DNA of 64,000 bases from Phaeobacter sp. CECT 5382 (lineage in GTDB: Bacteria > Pseudomonadota > Alphaproteobacteria > Rhodobacterales > Rhodobacteraceae), in assembly GCF_001457775.1 (NCBI RefSeq), contig NZ_CYSG01000001.1:353346-417345 (forward strand). Direction: 5' to 3'. The translations under genes and the position numbers were made by a program. Of the stretch, positions 47,451-56,176 are shown piece after piece. Every line of letters starts with the position of its first letter. Within the stretch, counting starts at the first letter, position 1. The notes beneath the pieces are model-generated. The model was not told the DNA's origin. It did not search any database and saw only the letters and a program-made list of their open reading frames with translations.

Positions 47451-47714
47451 CTAGGAATGCAGGCCAAGCTGCATTTCGCCGCTCGACGCCCCTGAAACCA
47501 ACCATGGCGCAAGATCATGATTCCACTCAGACCTCTGGCCGTGTTCAGTTCTCTGGCCGTGTTCAGGCGCCGACTGTTTCGATATGTGCCGCACGCGGAC
47601 ATCGTCCGGGGCACGCCAAATGCTGACCTGCTGGTGTTCGCGACTCTGCGCGACAGTGCCTGCAATGATCAATATCACAAGCGCCCCGATCCGCATATTT
47701 TCCATGCGCTTCAT
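47451..47714 (-). CDS. Small exported protein, hypothetical
   Basis: 87 residues from the ATG at 47714, which has a strong AGGAGGG site 7 bases upstream; the ORF continues upstream without support. An N-terminal signal-like segment (MRIGALVILIIAGTVAQS) is followed by a polar region VSIWRAPDDVRVRHISKQ and a short duplicated segment EHGQRTEHGQRSE that reflects an 18-bp tandem duplication in the DNA (47533-47566). No family recognised. The C-terminus runs to just outside the pyc terminator; convergent with pyc. Confidence 0.5.
   Translation of the reverse strand: MKRMENMRIGALVILIIAGTVAQSREHQQVSIWRAPDDVRVRHISKQSAPEHGQRTEHGQRSEWNHDLAPWLVSGASSGEMQLGLHS
47533..47566. repeat. 18-bp tandem duplication
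   Basis: CTCTGGCCGTGTTCAG occurs at 47533-47548 and again at 47551-47566, an 18-bp period. It lies inside the small minus-strand ORF and keeps its frame. Confidence 0.85.
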
Positions 47715-47866
47715 TGCAGCACCCTCCTGTGGCTGGATATCTTTGTCTATACAAACGCAGCAACTCGGGCCTTCCGTCGCTGGCTTTGCATTTTTTCCAT
47801 CCCCGGCAACATTTTCCTCTTGCAGCTTCAGGCGGGAATGCATATCTCGACCTCACCAAATGCAGC

Positions 47867-47941
47867 GCGGGCGTAGCTCAGGGGTAGAGCATAACCTTGC
47901 CAAGGTTAGGGTCGGGCGTTCGAATCGCCTCGCCCGCTCCA
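47867..47941 (+). tRNA. tRNA-Gly (GCC), copy 1
   Basis: 75 nt with encoded CCA. Acceptor GCGGGCG/CGCCCGC, D arm AGCTCAGGGGTAGAGC, anticodon loop TTGCCAA (anticodon GCC), T arm GGGCGTTCGAATCGCCT. Upstream TTGCAG then CATATC about 17 bases apart could be its promoter; a terminator follows. Confidence 0.97.
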
Positions 47942-47951
47942 TTTGGACTTG

Positions 47952-47990
47952 AAAAGGCCATCCCTTTACAGGGGTGGCCTTTCGCGTTTG
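47952..47990 (+). terminator. Terminator after tRNA-Gly copy 1
   Basis: Stem AAAGGCCATCCCT paired with AGGGGTGGCCTTT around a TTAC loop, then TTTCGCGTTTG. Confidence 0.75.
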
Positions 47991-48098
47991 ACCAAATGCC
48001 CCTATCCTTGCGACCACAGCCAGAGCCTTGCGCGGAATCATCTTTGCGCATAGGAACAGATCCGGAACACAAAACAAGAACAAGGCAGGCGGGACGAC

Positions 48099-49058
48099 AT
48101 GCTCACATCCGTGGAACTCTGCGCAGGGGCTGGCGGCCAGGCCCTGGGTCTGGAACGCGCTGGCTTTGATCACACCGCATTGGTGGAAATCGACAAGCAT
48201 TGCTGCGCCACCCTACGCCACAACCGCCCCGACTGGAACGTGCTCGAAGAGGACGTGCGCCTCTTCAAGGAGGAGGCTGCGGCCTATAAAGGCATCGACC
48301 TGCTAGCTGGCGGACTGCCCTGCCCGCCGTTTTCGGTTGCCGGAAAGCAGCTTGGCGAAAAGGACGAGCGTAATCTCTTTGATGATGCCATCCATATTGT
48401 TGACTCGACCCGCCCCCGCGCGGTGATGATCGAAAACGTGCGCGGCTTTCTGGATGCGGCTTTTCACGACTACCGCGAGAAATTGAAAAAGCAGCTCTCC
48501 AAACTCGGATACGAGACCGACTGGCGTCTGCTGAATGCGTCGGACTACGGCGTGCCGCAACTGCGTCCCCGGGTGGCGATCATCGCCCTGCGCCGCGAAT
48601 TCGCCGGGGATTTTTCCTGGCCAGAACCGCTGCCCTATAATCCGCCCACCGTTGGGGAAACCCTGATTGATCTGATGAAAGCACGCGGCTGGCGCGGCGC
48701 CGAAGACTGGGCAGCACAGGCAGATGAGATTGCGCCAACCATCGTTGGCGGCTCAAAGAAACACGGCGGCCCCGATCTGGGCCCAACCCGTTCCCGCCGC
48801 GCCTGGGCCTCACTGGGGGTCGAAGGGCGCACCATCGCCTATGAAGCACCAGATCCCTTTCACAACGACATGCCGCGTCTGACCGTGCGCATGGTGGCCC
48901 GCATTCAGGGATTTCCCGATGCCTGGCATTTCACCGGCGCCAAGACCAATGCCTATCGCCAGGTCGGCAATGCCTTCCCGCCGCCAGTAGCCGAAGCCGT
49001 GGCACGGCAGCTGAAGGTTGCCATCGCAAAACCCCGGCTCCATGCTGTGCGCGCCTGA
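48099..49058 (+). CDS. DNA (cytosine-5)-methyltransferase, type II R-M modification subunit
   Basis: 319 residues. C5-methyltransferase motifs in order: SAM-binding ELCAGAGGQALGLERAGF (motif I), the catalytic Pro-Cys in GGLPCPPFSVAGKQ with Cys75 (IV), MIENVRGFL (VI), RPRVAIIALR (VIII), then a short target-recognition part and RVQGFP-like ARIQGFPDAWHF (IX) and QVGNAFPPPVAEAV (X). It is short, so the recognition domain is small. The likely partner is the NaeI-like endonuclease 30 bases downstream; by analogy the target may be GCCGGC, which is unproven. The pair lies between tRNA-Gly copies 1 and 2. Confidence 0.92.
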   Translation: MLTSVELCAGAGGQALGLERAGFDHTALVEIDKHCCATLRHNRPDWNVLEEDVRLFKEEAAAYKGIDLLAGGLPCPPFSVAGKQLGEKDERNLFDDAIHIVDSTRPRAVMIENVRGFLDAAFHDYREKLKKQLSKLGYETDWRLLNASDYGVPQLRPRVAIIALRREFAGDFSWPEPLPYNPPTVGETLIDLMKARGWRGAEDWAAQADEIAPTIVGGSKKHGGPDLGPTRSRRAWASLGVEGRTIAYEAPDPFHNDMPRLTVRMVARIQGFPDAWHFTGAKTNAYRQVGNAFPPPVAEAVARQLKVAIAKPRLHAVRA

Positions 49059-49088
49059 CCGCCACCGCATGCCACTGCTGAGGCGGCG

Positions 49089-49991
49089 ATGAAGCAAAAG
49101 CTCCCTGACAGTCTAATTCTGCCCGGTCACCCGGATTTCGAGCTGCTCAGCCAGCTTGCCAGCGAGATCACCGCCCGCGCAGGCGGCGCCCTGACGCTGG
49201 AGGACAGTTTTCCCGCGATGCTGCGGCGCTGCATTGACGATGTGATCATGACGCCCAAAACCGGTCGGCGCGCCTATGAAGAGCTGGAAAAGACCGAAAA
49301 GACCTATATCGGCACCCGTGTCGAGATCGAGCTACGCGCCCTGCTGCGCCTGCCCCGTGGGCGGCTGGATACCGAAATCCTGGGCCGCGACGTCGATATC
49401 AAAAACACCATGGGCAGCAATTGGATGATCCCTACCGAAGCGCTGGAGCAGCCCTGTCTGCTGGTCGCCGCCGATGAGGCCCGCGCGCGCTGCTACCTTG
49501 GTCTGATCGTGGCGCGCCCCGAATACCTCACCCAGGGAAAGAACAAGGATGGCAAAGGCTCGATCTCCGCCGCGGGCTTTGGGCATATCCTCTGGCTGCT
49601 GTGCGATCACCCCTATCCGGCCAATTTCTGGCGCTGTCAGGAGCCTGACATCGTTGCAGAAATCTTTTCTGGCGACACAGGGAATGTCCGCATGGCCAAC
49701 CTGTTTCGCCGCATCCAGAACACCCCGATTGCCCGCGATGTGGTCGAAGCGGTGGCGCAGCAAAAAGACTTTATGCGCCGGATCCGCGCCGACAAGGGGC
49801 GCGGCACCCGGGATCATCTGGAACGCGAAGGCATCCTGCTGCTGTCCGGCCAATATGACAGCCAGTTGATCAAGGCGCTTGAGCTGCCAAACTGCACCGG
49901 GTCAGAATTCATTTCCTGCCGTCCAGCCAGCGAAACAGCCCAGCGTATGGCAGCGCAAGCAGGCTTTACCCTGCCAACACTTGACTGTTGA
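49089..49991 (+). CDS. NaeI-like type II restriction endonuclease
   Basis: 300 residues. It shows an EKTEKTYIGTRVEIELRALL segment followed by LDTEILGRDVDIKNT. Asp94, Asp103 and Lys105 have the same spacing as the catalytic Asp86, Asp95 and Lys97 of NaeI as I recall them, with an acidic residue (Glu79) about 15 upstream. GSNWMIPTEA follows. The C-terminal half would correspond to the second DNA-binding (CAP-like) domain of NaeI. It follows the methyltransferase by 30 bases on the same strand. The fold assignment is from motif recall, not a search, so confidence is moderate to good. Confidence 0.8.
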   Translation: MKQKLPDSLILPGHPDFELLSQLASEITARAGGALTLEDSFPAMLRRCIDDVIMTPKTGRRAYEELEKTEKTYIGTRVEIELRALLRLPRGRLDTEILGRDVDIKNTMGSNWMIPTEALEQPCLLVAADEARARCYLGLIVARPEYLTQGKNKDGKGSISAAGFGHILWLLCDHPYPANFWRCQEPDIVAEIFSGDTGNVRMANLFRRIQNTPIARDVVEAVAQQKDFMRRIRADKGRGTRDHLEREGILLLSGQYDSQLIKALELPNCTGSEFISCRPASETAQRMAAQAGFTLPTLDC

Positions 49992-50102
49992 ACGCAGAGA
50001 AAGGCCAGTGGTGATCGACGAGAAAGAAAACCCGGCACAAGGGCATTTTTCCACTTGCGGCCCTCTGCCTGATTGCCTAGATACCGCTTCACCAAATGCA
50101 GC

Positions 50103-50177
50103 GCGGGCGTAGCTCAGGGGTAGAGCATAACCTTGCCAAGGTTAGGGTCGGGCGTTCGAATCGCCTCGCCCGCTCCA
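50103..50177 (+). tRNA. tRNA-Gly (GCC), copy 2
   Basis: Same 75 nt as copies 1 and 3, including CCA. The identity extends about 15 bases upstream (TTCACCAAATGCAGC) and a few bases downstream (ATTTGGA). It is the first tRNA after the restriction-modification pair. Confidence 0.97.
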
Positions 50178-50192
50178 TTTGGAACCAGAACA

Positions 50193-50228
50193 GGCCGCTT
50201 GATGCGCATCGCATCGGCGGTCTTTTTC
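50193..50228 (+). terminator. Terminator after tRNA-Gly copy 2
   Basis: Outer stem GGCCGC/GCGGTC and inner GATGC/GCATC, then TTTTTCG. Confidence 0.7.
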
Positions 50229-50345
50229 GTTTTACATTTCACAAATTCAATCTGTTATCCTTGGGATGAAAATCTGAGGCCAACACGCATTTTACACTTG
50301 CAGCCCCGCCCGCCATTGCCTAAACACCGCTTCACCAAATGCAGC

Positions 50346-50420
50346 GCGGGCGTAGCTCAGGGGTAGAGCATAACCTTGCCAAGGTTAGGGTCGGGCGTTC
50401 GAATCGCCTCGCCCGCTCCA
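50346..50420 (+). tRNA. tRNA-Gly (GCC), copy 3
   Basis: Identical 75-nt tRNA 243 bases after copy 2. It has its own upstream TTGCAG and CTAAAC (17 bases apart), so each unit carries promoter, tRNA and terminator. Confidence 0.97.
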
Positions 50421-50435
50421 TTTGGAACCAGAACA

Positions 50436-50472
50436 AGGCGGTTGGTTCGAACCGCCACGACGGGCCTTTTTC
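50436..50472 (+). terminator. Terminator after tRNA-Gly copy 3
   Basis: Hairpin GGCGGTT/AACCGCC followed by CGACGGGCCTTTTTCG. Confidence 0.65.
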
Positions 50473-50644
50473 GTTTGAAATCGGCACCATACTTCAGATC
50501 GGTGTTTTTTGATCAAATTCCTTTGACCTCCTTTGCAAAACAGGACAATGCTTGCCCAAAGGCGCACGGTTTCAGGCCCGCGTCCGGTGATCGTCTCTGC
50601 CATGCACATTATGCATGCGCAGCCCACAAGGAGGAGCTCCAATC

Positions 50645-51997
50645 ATGGCCCCAGTCATCTACCCAACCACCAACCTCACCGCCACCGAGCAGATGTGCAT
50701 CGAGCGCGGCGAAGGCATCTATGTCTTTGACAGCGAAGGCAATAAATACATCGAGGGCCTGGCCGGTCTGTGGTGTACCTCGCTGGGCTATGACAACAAG
50801 GAGGTGATCAATGCGATCACCGATCAGCTGAACACGCTGCCGTTTTCCCATACCTTTGGCGGCAAGACCCACCGGCCGCTGATTGATCTGGCCGAAAAAC
50901 TCGCCGCCATGGTGCCGGTTGAGGACGCCTATATCTTCTTTGGCAACTCCGGCTCGGACGCCAATGACAGCCACTACAAGATGCTGCGCTACTACTTCAA
51001 CGCCATTGGCAAGCCGGAAAAGCGCAAGATCATCACCCGCGAACGCGGCTATCACGGTGTTACCGTTGCCGCAGGCTCGCTGACATCACTGCCTGCAAAC
51101 CTTGCGCATTTTGATGCCCCGGTTGAGGCGCTGAGCATCCTGCGTACCGACGCGCCACATTACTACACTGGCCGCAAGGGCAACGAGACCGAGGCACAGT
51201 TTGTCGACCGCATCATCGACAATCTCGAACAGCAGATCCTGGCCGAAGACCCAGATACCATCGCCGCGATGATCATGGAGCCCATCACCGGCGCATCCGG
51301 CGTGATCGTGCCCCCAGACGGCTACTACGAGAAGCTGCAGGCGCTGCTGCGCAAGCATGGCATTCTGGTCTGGGCCGATGAGGTGATCACAGGATTTGGC
51401 CGCACCGGTGCGGATTTCGGCTGCACCACTATGGGTATCAAGCCGGACCTGATGACTTTTGCCAAGCAGCTGTCATCAGCCTATTTCCCAATCTCGGCAA
51501 GCGTCATTCCCGGCTGGATGTACCAGGAAATGGTCGCGCCCTCGAACGAGGTCGGTGTCTTTGGCCATGGTTACACCTATTCCGGCCACCCCGCCGCCTG
51601 TGCCGCCGCGTTGAAAACGCTGGAGATATACGAGCGTGACAACCTGTTTGAACACGCAGCAGAAGTCGGCGACCACATGCAGGCAGAGCTGCGCCGCATT
51701 TTCACCGACCACCCATTGGTGGGTGAAGTCCGCGGCAAGGGACTGATCGCCGCACTGGAGCTGGTGTCGAACAAGACAACCGGTGCCACCATTGCCGGGG
51801 GCAAAGGCGGTGCAGCCGCGGTCAAGGCCTGTCAGGACAATGGCGTCATTCTGCGGGCCGTCGCGGGCAATGCGCTCGCCTTTTGCCCACCACTGATCAT
51901 CACCAAAGCAGAGGTGGATGATATGCTGGCGCGGGTAAAAATCGCCATTGATGCAAGCTACAAGAGCCTCAAGGCCGACGGCCTACTGGAAGGCTGA
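50645..51997 (+). CDS. Class III PLP-dependent aminotransferase
   Basis: 450 residues from the ATG at 50645; AAGGAGG lies about 11 bases upstream, and an upstream in-frame start at 50615 is unlikely. Fold-type I aminotransferase: FFGNSGSDANDSHYKMLRYY, the Asp in ILVWADEVITGFGRTG that pairs with the pyridine N, and the PLP-binding Lys274 in TFAKQLSSAYFP. The pattern fits omega-amino acid:pyruvate or taurine-type transaminases; the substrate cannot be told by eye. A strong bidirectional terminator follows. No operon partner. Confidence 0.9.
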   Translation: MAPVIYPTTNLTATEQMCIERGEGIYVFDSEGNKYIEGLAGLWCTSLGYDNKEVINAITDQLNTLPFSHTFGGKTHRPLIDLAEKLAAMVPVEDAYIFFGNSGSDANDSHYKMLRYYFNAIGKPEKRKIITRERGYHGVTVAAGSLTSLPANLAHFDAPVEALSILRTDAPHYYTGRKGNETEAQFVDRIIDNLEQQILAEDPDTIAAMIMEPITGASGVIVPPDGYYEKLQALLRKHGILVWADEVITGFGRTGADFGCTTMGIKPDLMTFAKQLSSAYFPISASVIPGWMYQEMVAPSNEVGVFGHGYTYSGHPAACAAALKTLEIYERDNLFEHAAEVGDHMQAELRRIFTDHPLVGEVRGKGLIAALELVSNKTTGATIAGGKGGAAAVKACQDNGVILRAVAGNALAFCPPLIITKAEVDDMLARVKIAIDASYKSLKADGLLEG

Positions 51998-52023
51998 GCC
52001 ACTCCCTACCTTTTCTCAAAAAG

Positions 52024-52055
52024 AAACGCCCCGGAACACTTCCGGGGCGTTTTTC
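52024..52055. terminator. Bidirectional terminator between convergent genes
   Basis: Stem AAACGCCCCGGAA/TTCCGGGGCGTTT with a CAC loop; T tracts lie on both sides, so it can serve the aminotransferase (+) and the RAM-domain gene (-). Confidence 0.88.
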
Positions 52056-52106
52056 AATTCTCCCTATCTGGGCGGGACAGGGGCAAATCCGGGGCGGGTC
52101 TGGGCC

Positions 52107-52346
52107 TCAAAACACCTTGAAGGTCATGGTGGTCAGCGAGCGCTCGATATTCGGGATCACCAGCAAATGATCATTGATGTATTTGCCCACATCCGCATCA
52201 GCCGGAATGTAGAGTTTCATCAGCAGGTCATATTCACCACTGGTGGAATAAAGCTCTGAATGGATTTCGCGCAGGGCGATCTCTTCGGCCACCTTGTAGG
52301 TGGTGCCGGGCTTGCAGCGGATCTGGATGAATACGCAGGTCGACAT
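52107..52346 (-). CDS. Stand-alone Lrp/AsnC ligand-binding (RAM) domain protein
   Basis: 79 residues from the ATG at 52346, preceded by AAGGGGA. The whole protein is a RAM domain: CVFIQIRCKPGTTYKVAEEI, then SGEYDLLMKLYIPADADVGKYI, then the terminal LTTMTFKVF strand. There is no helix-turn-helix, so it cannot bind DNA by itself in the usual way. Such single-domain proteins are common in alphaproteobacteria, perhaps as effector sensors or hetero-oligomer partners. Convergent with the aminotransferase; divergent from hisB. Confidence 0.88.
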   Translation of the reverse strand: MSTCVFIQIRCKPGTTYKVAEEIALREIHSELYSTSGEYDLLMKLYIPADADVGKYINDHLLVIPNIERSLTTMTFKVF

Positions 52347-52524
52347 GGGCGTCCCCTTGGTCTTTTTGGGAGGAATGGTTTGGCCTAAGCTGACACGCGC
52401 CGCGCCCGGGCGCAATGGCCGCAGATCATCTCGGCAACAGCGCGGCCCGTTTGCGATGCAAGCCCCTTGAGCCAAGCCCCCTTACCGCCCTATAAGTGCC
52501 GCGCAGACAGCAAGGAATAGCCTC

Positions 52525-53112
52525 ATGCGTAGCGCCAAGATCAGCCGCCAGACAGCCGAAACCGAAATCTCCGTCGAGATCAATCTCGATGGGTCTGGCT
52601 CTTATGACAACCAGACAGGGGTTGGCTTTTTCGATCACATGCTGGATCAGCTGGCGCGACACTCGCTGATCGATATGACCATTCGCGCCAAGGGCGACTA
52701 TCACATCGATGATCACCACACCGTCGAAGACACCGGTATTGCCCTGGGTCAGGCCCTGACGCAGGCGCTTGGCGACAAAAAAGGCATCCGGCGCTATGGC
52801 GAATGCCACCTGCCAATGGATGACGCTCAGGTCCGCTGCGCACTGGACCTGTCGGCGCGCCCCTTTTTGGTATGGAACGTCGAGATCCCGACGCAAAAGA
52901 TCGGCACATTTGATACCGAACTGGTGCGCGAGTTCTTCACCGCCTTGGCGACCCACGGCGGCATCACGCTGCATATCGACCAGCTGCATGGCTTCAACAG
53001 CCACCACATTGTCGAGGCCGCCTTTAAGGCCGTCGCCCGCGCCCTGCGTCTGGCCGTCGAGACTGATCCGCGCAAATCCGACGCCATCCCTTCAACCAAA
53101 GGGGCGCTTTAA
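52525..53112 (+). CDS. hisB: Imidazoleglycerol-phosphate dehydratase HisB
   Basis: 195 residues. The metal-binding motifs [13 protein letters not shown] and [16 protein letters not shown] ([10 protein letters not shown]) are present, as is the late [13 protein letters not shown] motif. It catalyses the sixth step of histidine synthesis as a stand-alone dehydratase (no HisN-type domain). It stands upstream of the other his genes and is separated from hisH by DUF2306 and TetR genes. Confidence 0.97.
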   Translation: MRSAKISRQTAETEISVEINLDGSGSYDNQTGVGFFDHMLDQLARHSLIDMTIRAKGDYHIDDHHTVEDTGIALGQALTQALGDKKGIRRYGECHLPMDDAQVRCALDLSARPFLVWNVEIPTQKIGTFDTELVREFFTALATHGGITLHIDQLHGFNSHHIVEAAFKAVARALRLAVETDPRKSDAIPSTKGAL

Positions 53113-53144
53113 GCGCCCCCTTCCGCCTGACCAGAAAAACGATC

Positions 53145-53771
53145 TCAGGCCGGTTCGCCCTCCGGCCTATTTCCTTTGCGCAGCAAGAACCATTCCGCCG
53201 CAAGCGCATTGGGCACCCAACAGATCCAGGATACCAGAACATAGCCCGCCTGCTCCCCCATAGTGGCAAAGAGCACAGGCAGATACAGCCGCAGTGTTAC
53301 CGCGGCAAACGTGAGCGCCGCAGACCGGATCATCCAACGGCGATGATCAGCAATACGCCCCTGTATTGCACTCCAAATTCCCATCCCGGTAAAACCCAGC
53401 CAGAACACCGCCAGCAGACCAAACCCCCAGGCCGCCAGCGGACCTGAGTTAGAGCCAGCGGCCATCAACAGCCCACCAGTGCCAGACAACAGGATCGCCA
53501 CACCATAGGCCCGCCCGATCCAACGGTGTCGCTGTGGATGGCGTTGTCGCAATCCCTGCCAGAACTGGAACGGCATTAATACCAGCGCTACAGGTGCAAG
53601 CCCGACATGAGCATAGAACCACACTGGCCGCGCCTCCAGATGATAGGCCACAAAGGGCATAGATACCTCCACCCCCAGCAGCAGAAACCGCCAAGAGGCC
53701 AGCGCAATCGCGATGCACAAAAGCCAAATGCAGGTGATCCGCATCTTTGTCAGAAGGTTGTGACTTGCCAT
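53145..53771 (-). CDS. DUF2306 family membrane protein
   Basis: 208 residues, about six membrane helices. A signal-anchor-like N-terminus (ITCIWLLCIAIALASWRFLLL) is followed by helices with conserved HVGLAPVALVLMPFQFWQGLRQRHPQRHRWIGR. This QRHR/HRWIGR motif is typical of DUF2306. Function unknown. It is divergent from the TetR gene with 101 bases between, so it is a plausible target of that regulator. Confidence 0.82.
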   Translation of the reverse strand: MASHNLLTKMRITCIWLLCIAIALASWRFLLLGVEVSMPFVAYHLEARPVWFYAHVGLAPVALVLMPFQFWQGLRQRHPQRHRWIGRAYGVAILLSGTGGLLMAAGSNSGPLAAWGFGLLAVFWLGFTGMGIWSAIQGRIADHRRWMIRSAALTFAAVTLRLYLPVLFATMGEQAGYVLVSWICWVPNALAAEWFLLRKGNRPEGEPA

Positions 53772-53872
53772 ACCCGTTCCTCGTCTTCCTGAAAACTTGA
53801 CATTGTAAACTTTACATAGTCAAAATCGGATCTCCTTGACGCTGTCAAGTTTCTTGGATACTTGCAGATCAA

Positions 53873-54487
53873 ATGACTGAACCCACAGATAAAAAGCCGC
53901 ATCACCACGGTGACCTGCGTGCCGCACTGATCCAGAGCGGCATTGAGATTCTCACCGAATCCGGGTTGGAGTCGTTGACACTGCGCCGTTGCGCCGCCCG
54001 TGCGGGTGTTTCGCATGCCGCCCCGGCACATCATTTTGACGGGATCTCTGGCCTGCGCGGAGCCATCGCACAGGAAGGGTTTGACCGCTTCAGACAGGCG
54101 ATGCTGGCCGCCCGCGCCACTGGAACGCAAACTCCGCAGGGACGCATCCTTTCCCTCTGCCGGGGCTATCTGGATTTCGCGGTAGAGAACCCAGCCCTGT
54201 TCGCCCTGATCTTCAGCTGTGGGCCGATGTCTCAGTTCGAGGACGACATGAATGCGGGGGATGCCAGCGCCTATGGGGTCTTGCGCGAAACCTGCGCGCC
54301 CTTTGTATCTGAAGGTACTGATCCCCGGATCGTTGAAACTCAGGTCTGGTCTCTGATCCACGGCTTCACCCATCTGTTTTTGGCAGGTACCTTTGGCCCT
54401 CCCGGTAACAGCTCAGACCATCACCCGCTTTTTGCCCCCGTGATGGCATTGCTGCGCGAAATCGGCAAAGATCCCGCGCCAAATTGA
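53873..54487 (+). CDS. TetR family transcriptional regulator
   Basis: 204 residues. N-terminal TetR helix-turn-helix: HGDLRAALIQSGIEILTESG, then LTLRRCAARAGVSHAAPAHHFDGISGLRGAIA. The C-terminal ligand domain is of the type with a WSLIHGFTHLFLAG segment (WHG-like C-terminal domain). It probably represses the divergent DUF2306 gene. Upstream 53772-53872 is AT-rich with TTGACGCTGTCAAG near 53836, a short imperfect inverted repeat that could be an operator. The ligand is unknown. Confidence 0.88.
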   Translation: MTEPTDKKPHHHGDLRAALIQSGIEILTESGLESLTLRRCAARAGVSHAAPAHHFDGISGLRGAIAQEGFDRFRQAMLAARATGTQTPQGRILSLCRGYLDFAVENPALFALIFSCGPMSQFEDDMNAGDASAYGVLRETCAPFVSEGTDPRIVETQVWSLIHGFTHLFLAGTFGPPGNSSDHHPLFAPVMALLREIGKDPAPN

Positions 54488-54566
54488 CCTGCGCTGCTGC
54501 CCCGGGCTTGACCTTTGGCTGGTTTCAAGAGAGGTCAGGGACAGTTCCACAAGAAGGCGCCCGCCC

Positions 54567-55205
54567 ATGCTGACTGCCATCATCGACTATGAATCCGGCA
54601 ACCTCCATTCTGCCGAAAAGGCTTTTCAGCGCATGGCACAAGAGCTGGATGCCGGCGAAGTTGTGGTCACATCAGACGCCGACGTTGTTGCCCGGGCCGA
54701 CCGGTTGGTGCTGCCCGGCGACGGTGCTTTTCCCGCCTGCGCCGCAGAGCTGCGCGGCCATAAAGGCATCTATGACGCCATGGTCGAAGCGGTGGAACAA
54801 AAGGGGCGCCCGTTTCTGGGGATCTGTGTCGGCATGCAGCTGATGGCAACCACAGGCCATGAATACCACGACACGCCAGGTTTGGACTGGGTCAAGGGAG
54901 ATGTGGTCAAGATCACCCCCGGAGATCCCGCACTGAAGGTGCCGCATATGGGCTGGAACGATCTCGTTATCGACCACCCGCACCCGATCTTTGATGGGAT
55001 AAAGACCGGCGATCACGTGTATTTTGTGCATTCCTACCATTTTCGCGTCAATGCCGACACCGAACGCCTGGCCCATGTGGACTACGCCGGTGATGTGACC
55101 GCAGTCATCGGACGCGACACCATGCTGGGCATGCAGTTTCACCCCGAGAAAAGCCAGGATGTCGGCCTGCGTATGATTGGCAATTTTCTAAACTGGACGC
55201 CCTAA
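54567..55205 (+). CDS. hisH: Imidazole glycerol phosphate synthase glutaminase subunit HisH
   Basis: 212 residues, class I glutamine amidotransferase. Catalytic Cys in FLGICVGMQLM, and His/Glu in GMQFHPEKSQ. It supplies ammonia to HisF. Reads IDYESGNLHSAEKAFQRM at the N-terminus as expected. hisA, hisF and hisE follow after a few unrelated genes, not in one tight operon. Confidence 0.97.
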   Translation: MLTAIIDYESGNLHSAEKAFQRMAQELDAGEVVVTSDADVVARADRLVLPGDGAFPACAAELRGHKGIYDAMVEAVEQKGRPFLGICVGMQLMATTGHEYHDTPGLDWVKGDVVKITPGDPALKVPHMGWNDLVIDHPHPIFDGIKTGDHVYFVHSYHFRVNADTERLAHVDYAGDVTAVIGRDTMLGMQFHPEKSQDVGLRMIGNFLNWTP

Positions 55206-55344
55206 CAGCGCCAAATCCCGGCAGAATGTACAACAGAACGCAAAAGGGCATTCCTGCCGCTTTCATCTTGCTACAAATAGTCAAATACCGACCGCGCCAA
55301 ATCCACTGCCCTTCGCGTTCTGCCCCCGGCTCAGAACCCCCTGG

Positions 55345-56070
55345 TCAAGACAATCTGCGCAAGCTGACCGGCGCCACTCCATAGGCCTTGCGAAAAGCGC
55401 GCGTAAAGCCCTCGGGGGATGCATAGGAATAGCGCCGAGCCACCGCCTCGACCCGATCACCTCGCGCCAGATCCTGATGCGCCAGCGTTAAGCGCCAGCG
55501 CCGCAGATAGCCCATGGGTGTCTCTCCCACCTCGGCGGCAAAGAGATCGCAAAACCGCGAGAGCGACAGGCCCGCCTCAGCAGCCAGATCCGCGTTGGAC
55601 CACAACCTGCCGGGATGATCATGCATCGCCACGATTGCGCGGCTCAGCCGGGGATCGGCCAGCCCCGCCAGCAGGCCCGGCTCGGTCGCCCCCTGTTCGA
55701 TCTGTCCCCGCAACAGGCGCACCATCAGCACTTCGCCCAGACGATTGATGACCGATTGCGCACCACAGCGCCTGGCATGGCTTTCGGACAGCATCAGCTG
55801 CACAAGTTCCAGCGTGTCCCCTCCGGCGGTCAGGTCAAAATGCACCATCTGCGGCAAGGCCGCCATCAGCGGGTTGTGGCCCGCGGCCCATTCCACCCGC
55901 GCACTCAGCAGGGTTTCTTTTGCCGTGGCCGCAAAAGGGCCGCCATGCGGGTAAAATTTGAGACAGGTCGGCCCCGCCGCTTCTCCCAGCGCCACGAGAT
56001 TGGCCTGGGAGGGCTCAGCCGGATGTACCGACAGCTGAAACCGTTCCATCAATGTCGTCAAACGATCCAT
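55345..56070 (-). CDS. AraC family transcriptional regulator
   Basis: 241 residues. An N-terminal cupin-like sensor region (about 1-130; CLKFYPHGGPFAATA) is followed by two AraC helix-turn-helix motifs (LWSNADLAAEAGLSLSRFCDLF and VEAVARRYSYASPEGFTRAFRKAYGVAP). Divergent from the peroxiredoxin-like gene with 106 bases between the starts, so that gene is its likely target. Ligand unknown. Confidence 0.9.
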   Translation of the reverse strand: MDRLTTLMERFQLSVHPAEPSQANLVALGEAAGPTCLKFYPHGGPFAATAKETLLSARVEWAAGHNPLMAALPQMVHFDLTAGGDTLELVQLMLSESHARRCGAQSVINRLGEVLMVRLLRGQIEQGATEPGLLAGLADPRLSRAIVAMHDHPGRLWSNADLAAEAGLSLSRFCDLFAAEVGETPMGYLRRWRLTLAHQDLARGDRVEAVARRYSYASPEGFTRAFRKAYGVAPVSLRRLS

Positions 56071-56176
56071 CGGCGCTCTCCTCAGCAGGTTTCAGGATTT
56101 TAGGTTTGGTTTTCAGGTTTTTCAAGATTCAAAATCCTGCCACAAATTGGTCAACCGATATCCGAAGGAGCCAACC

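Noticed and set aside
47843..47960. Upstream extension of the small exported ORF towards tRNA-Gly
   Set aside because: No ribosome site upstream; the AGGAGGG-preceded ATG at 47714 is better.
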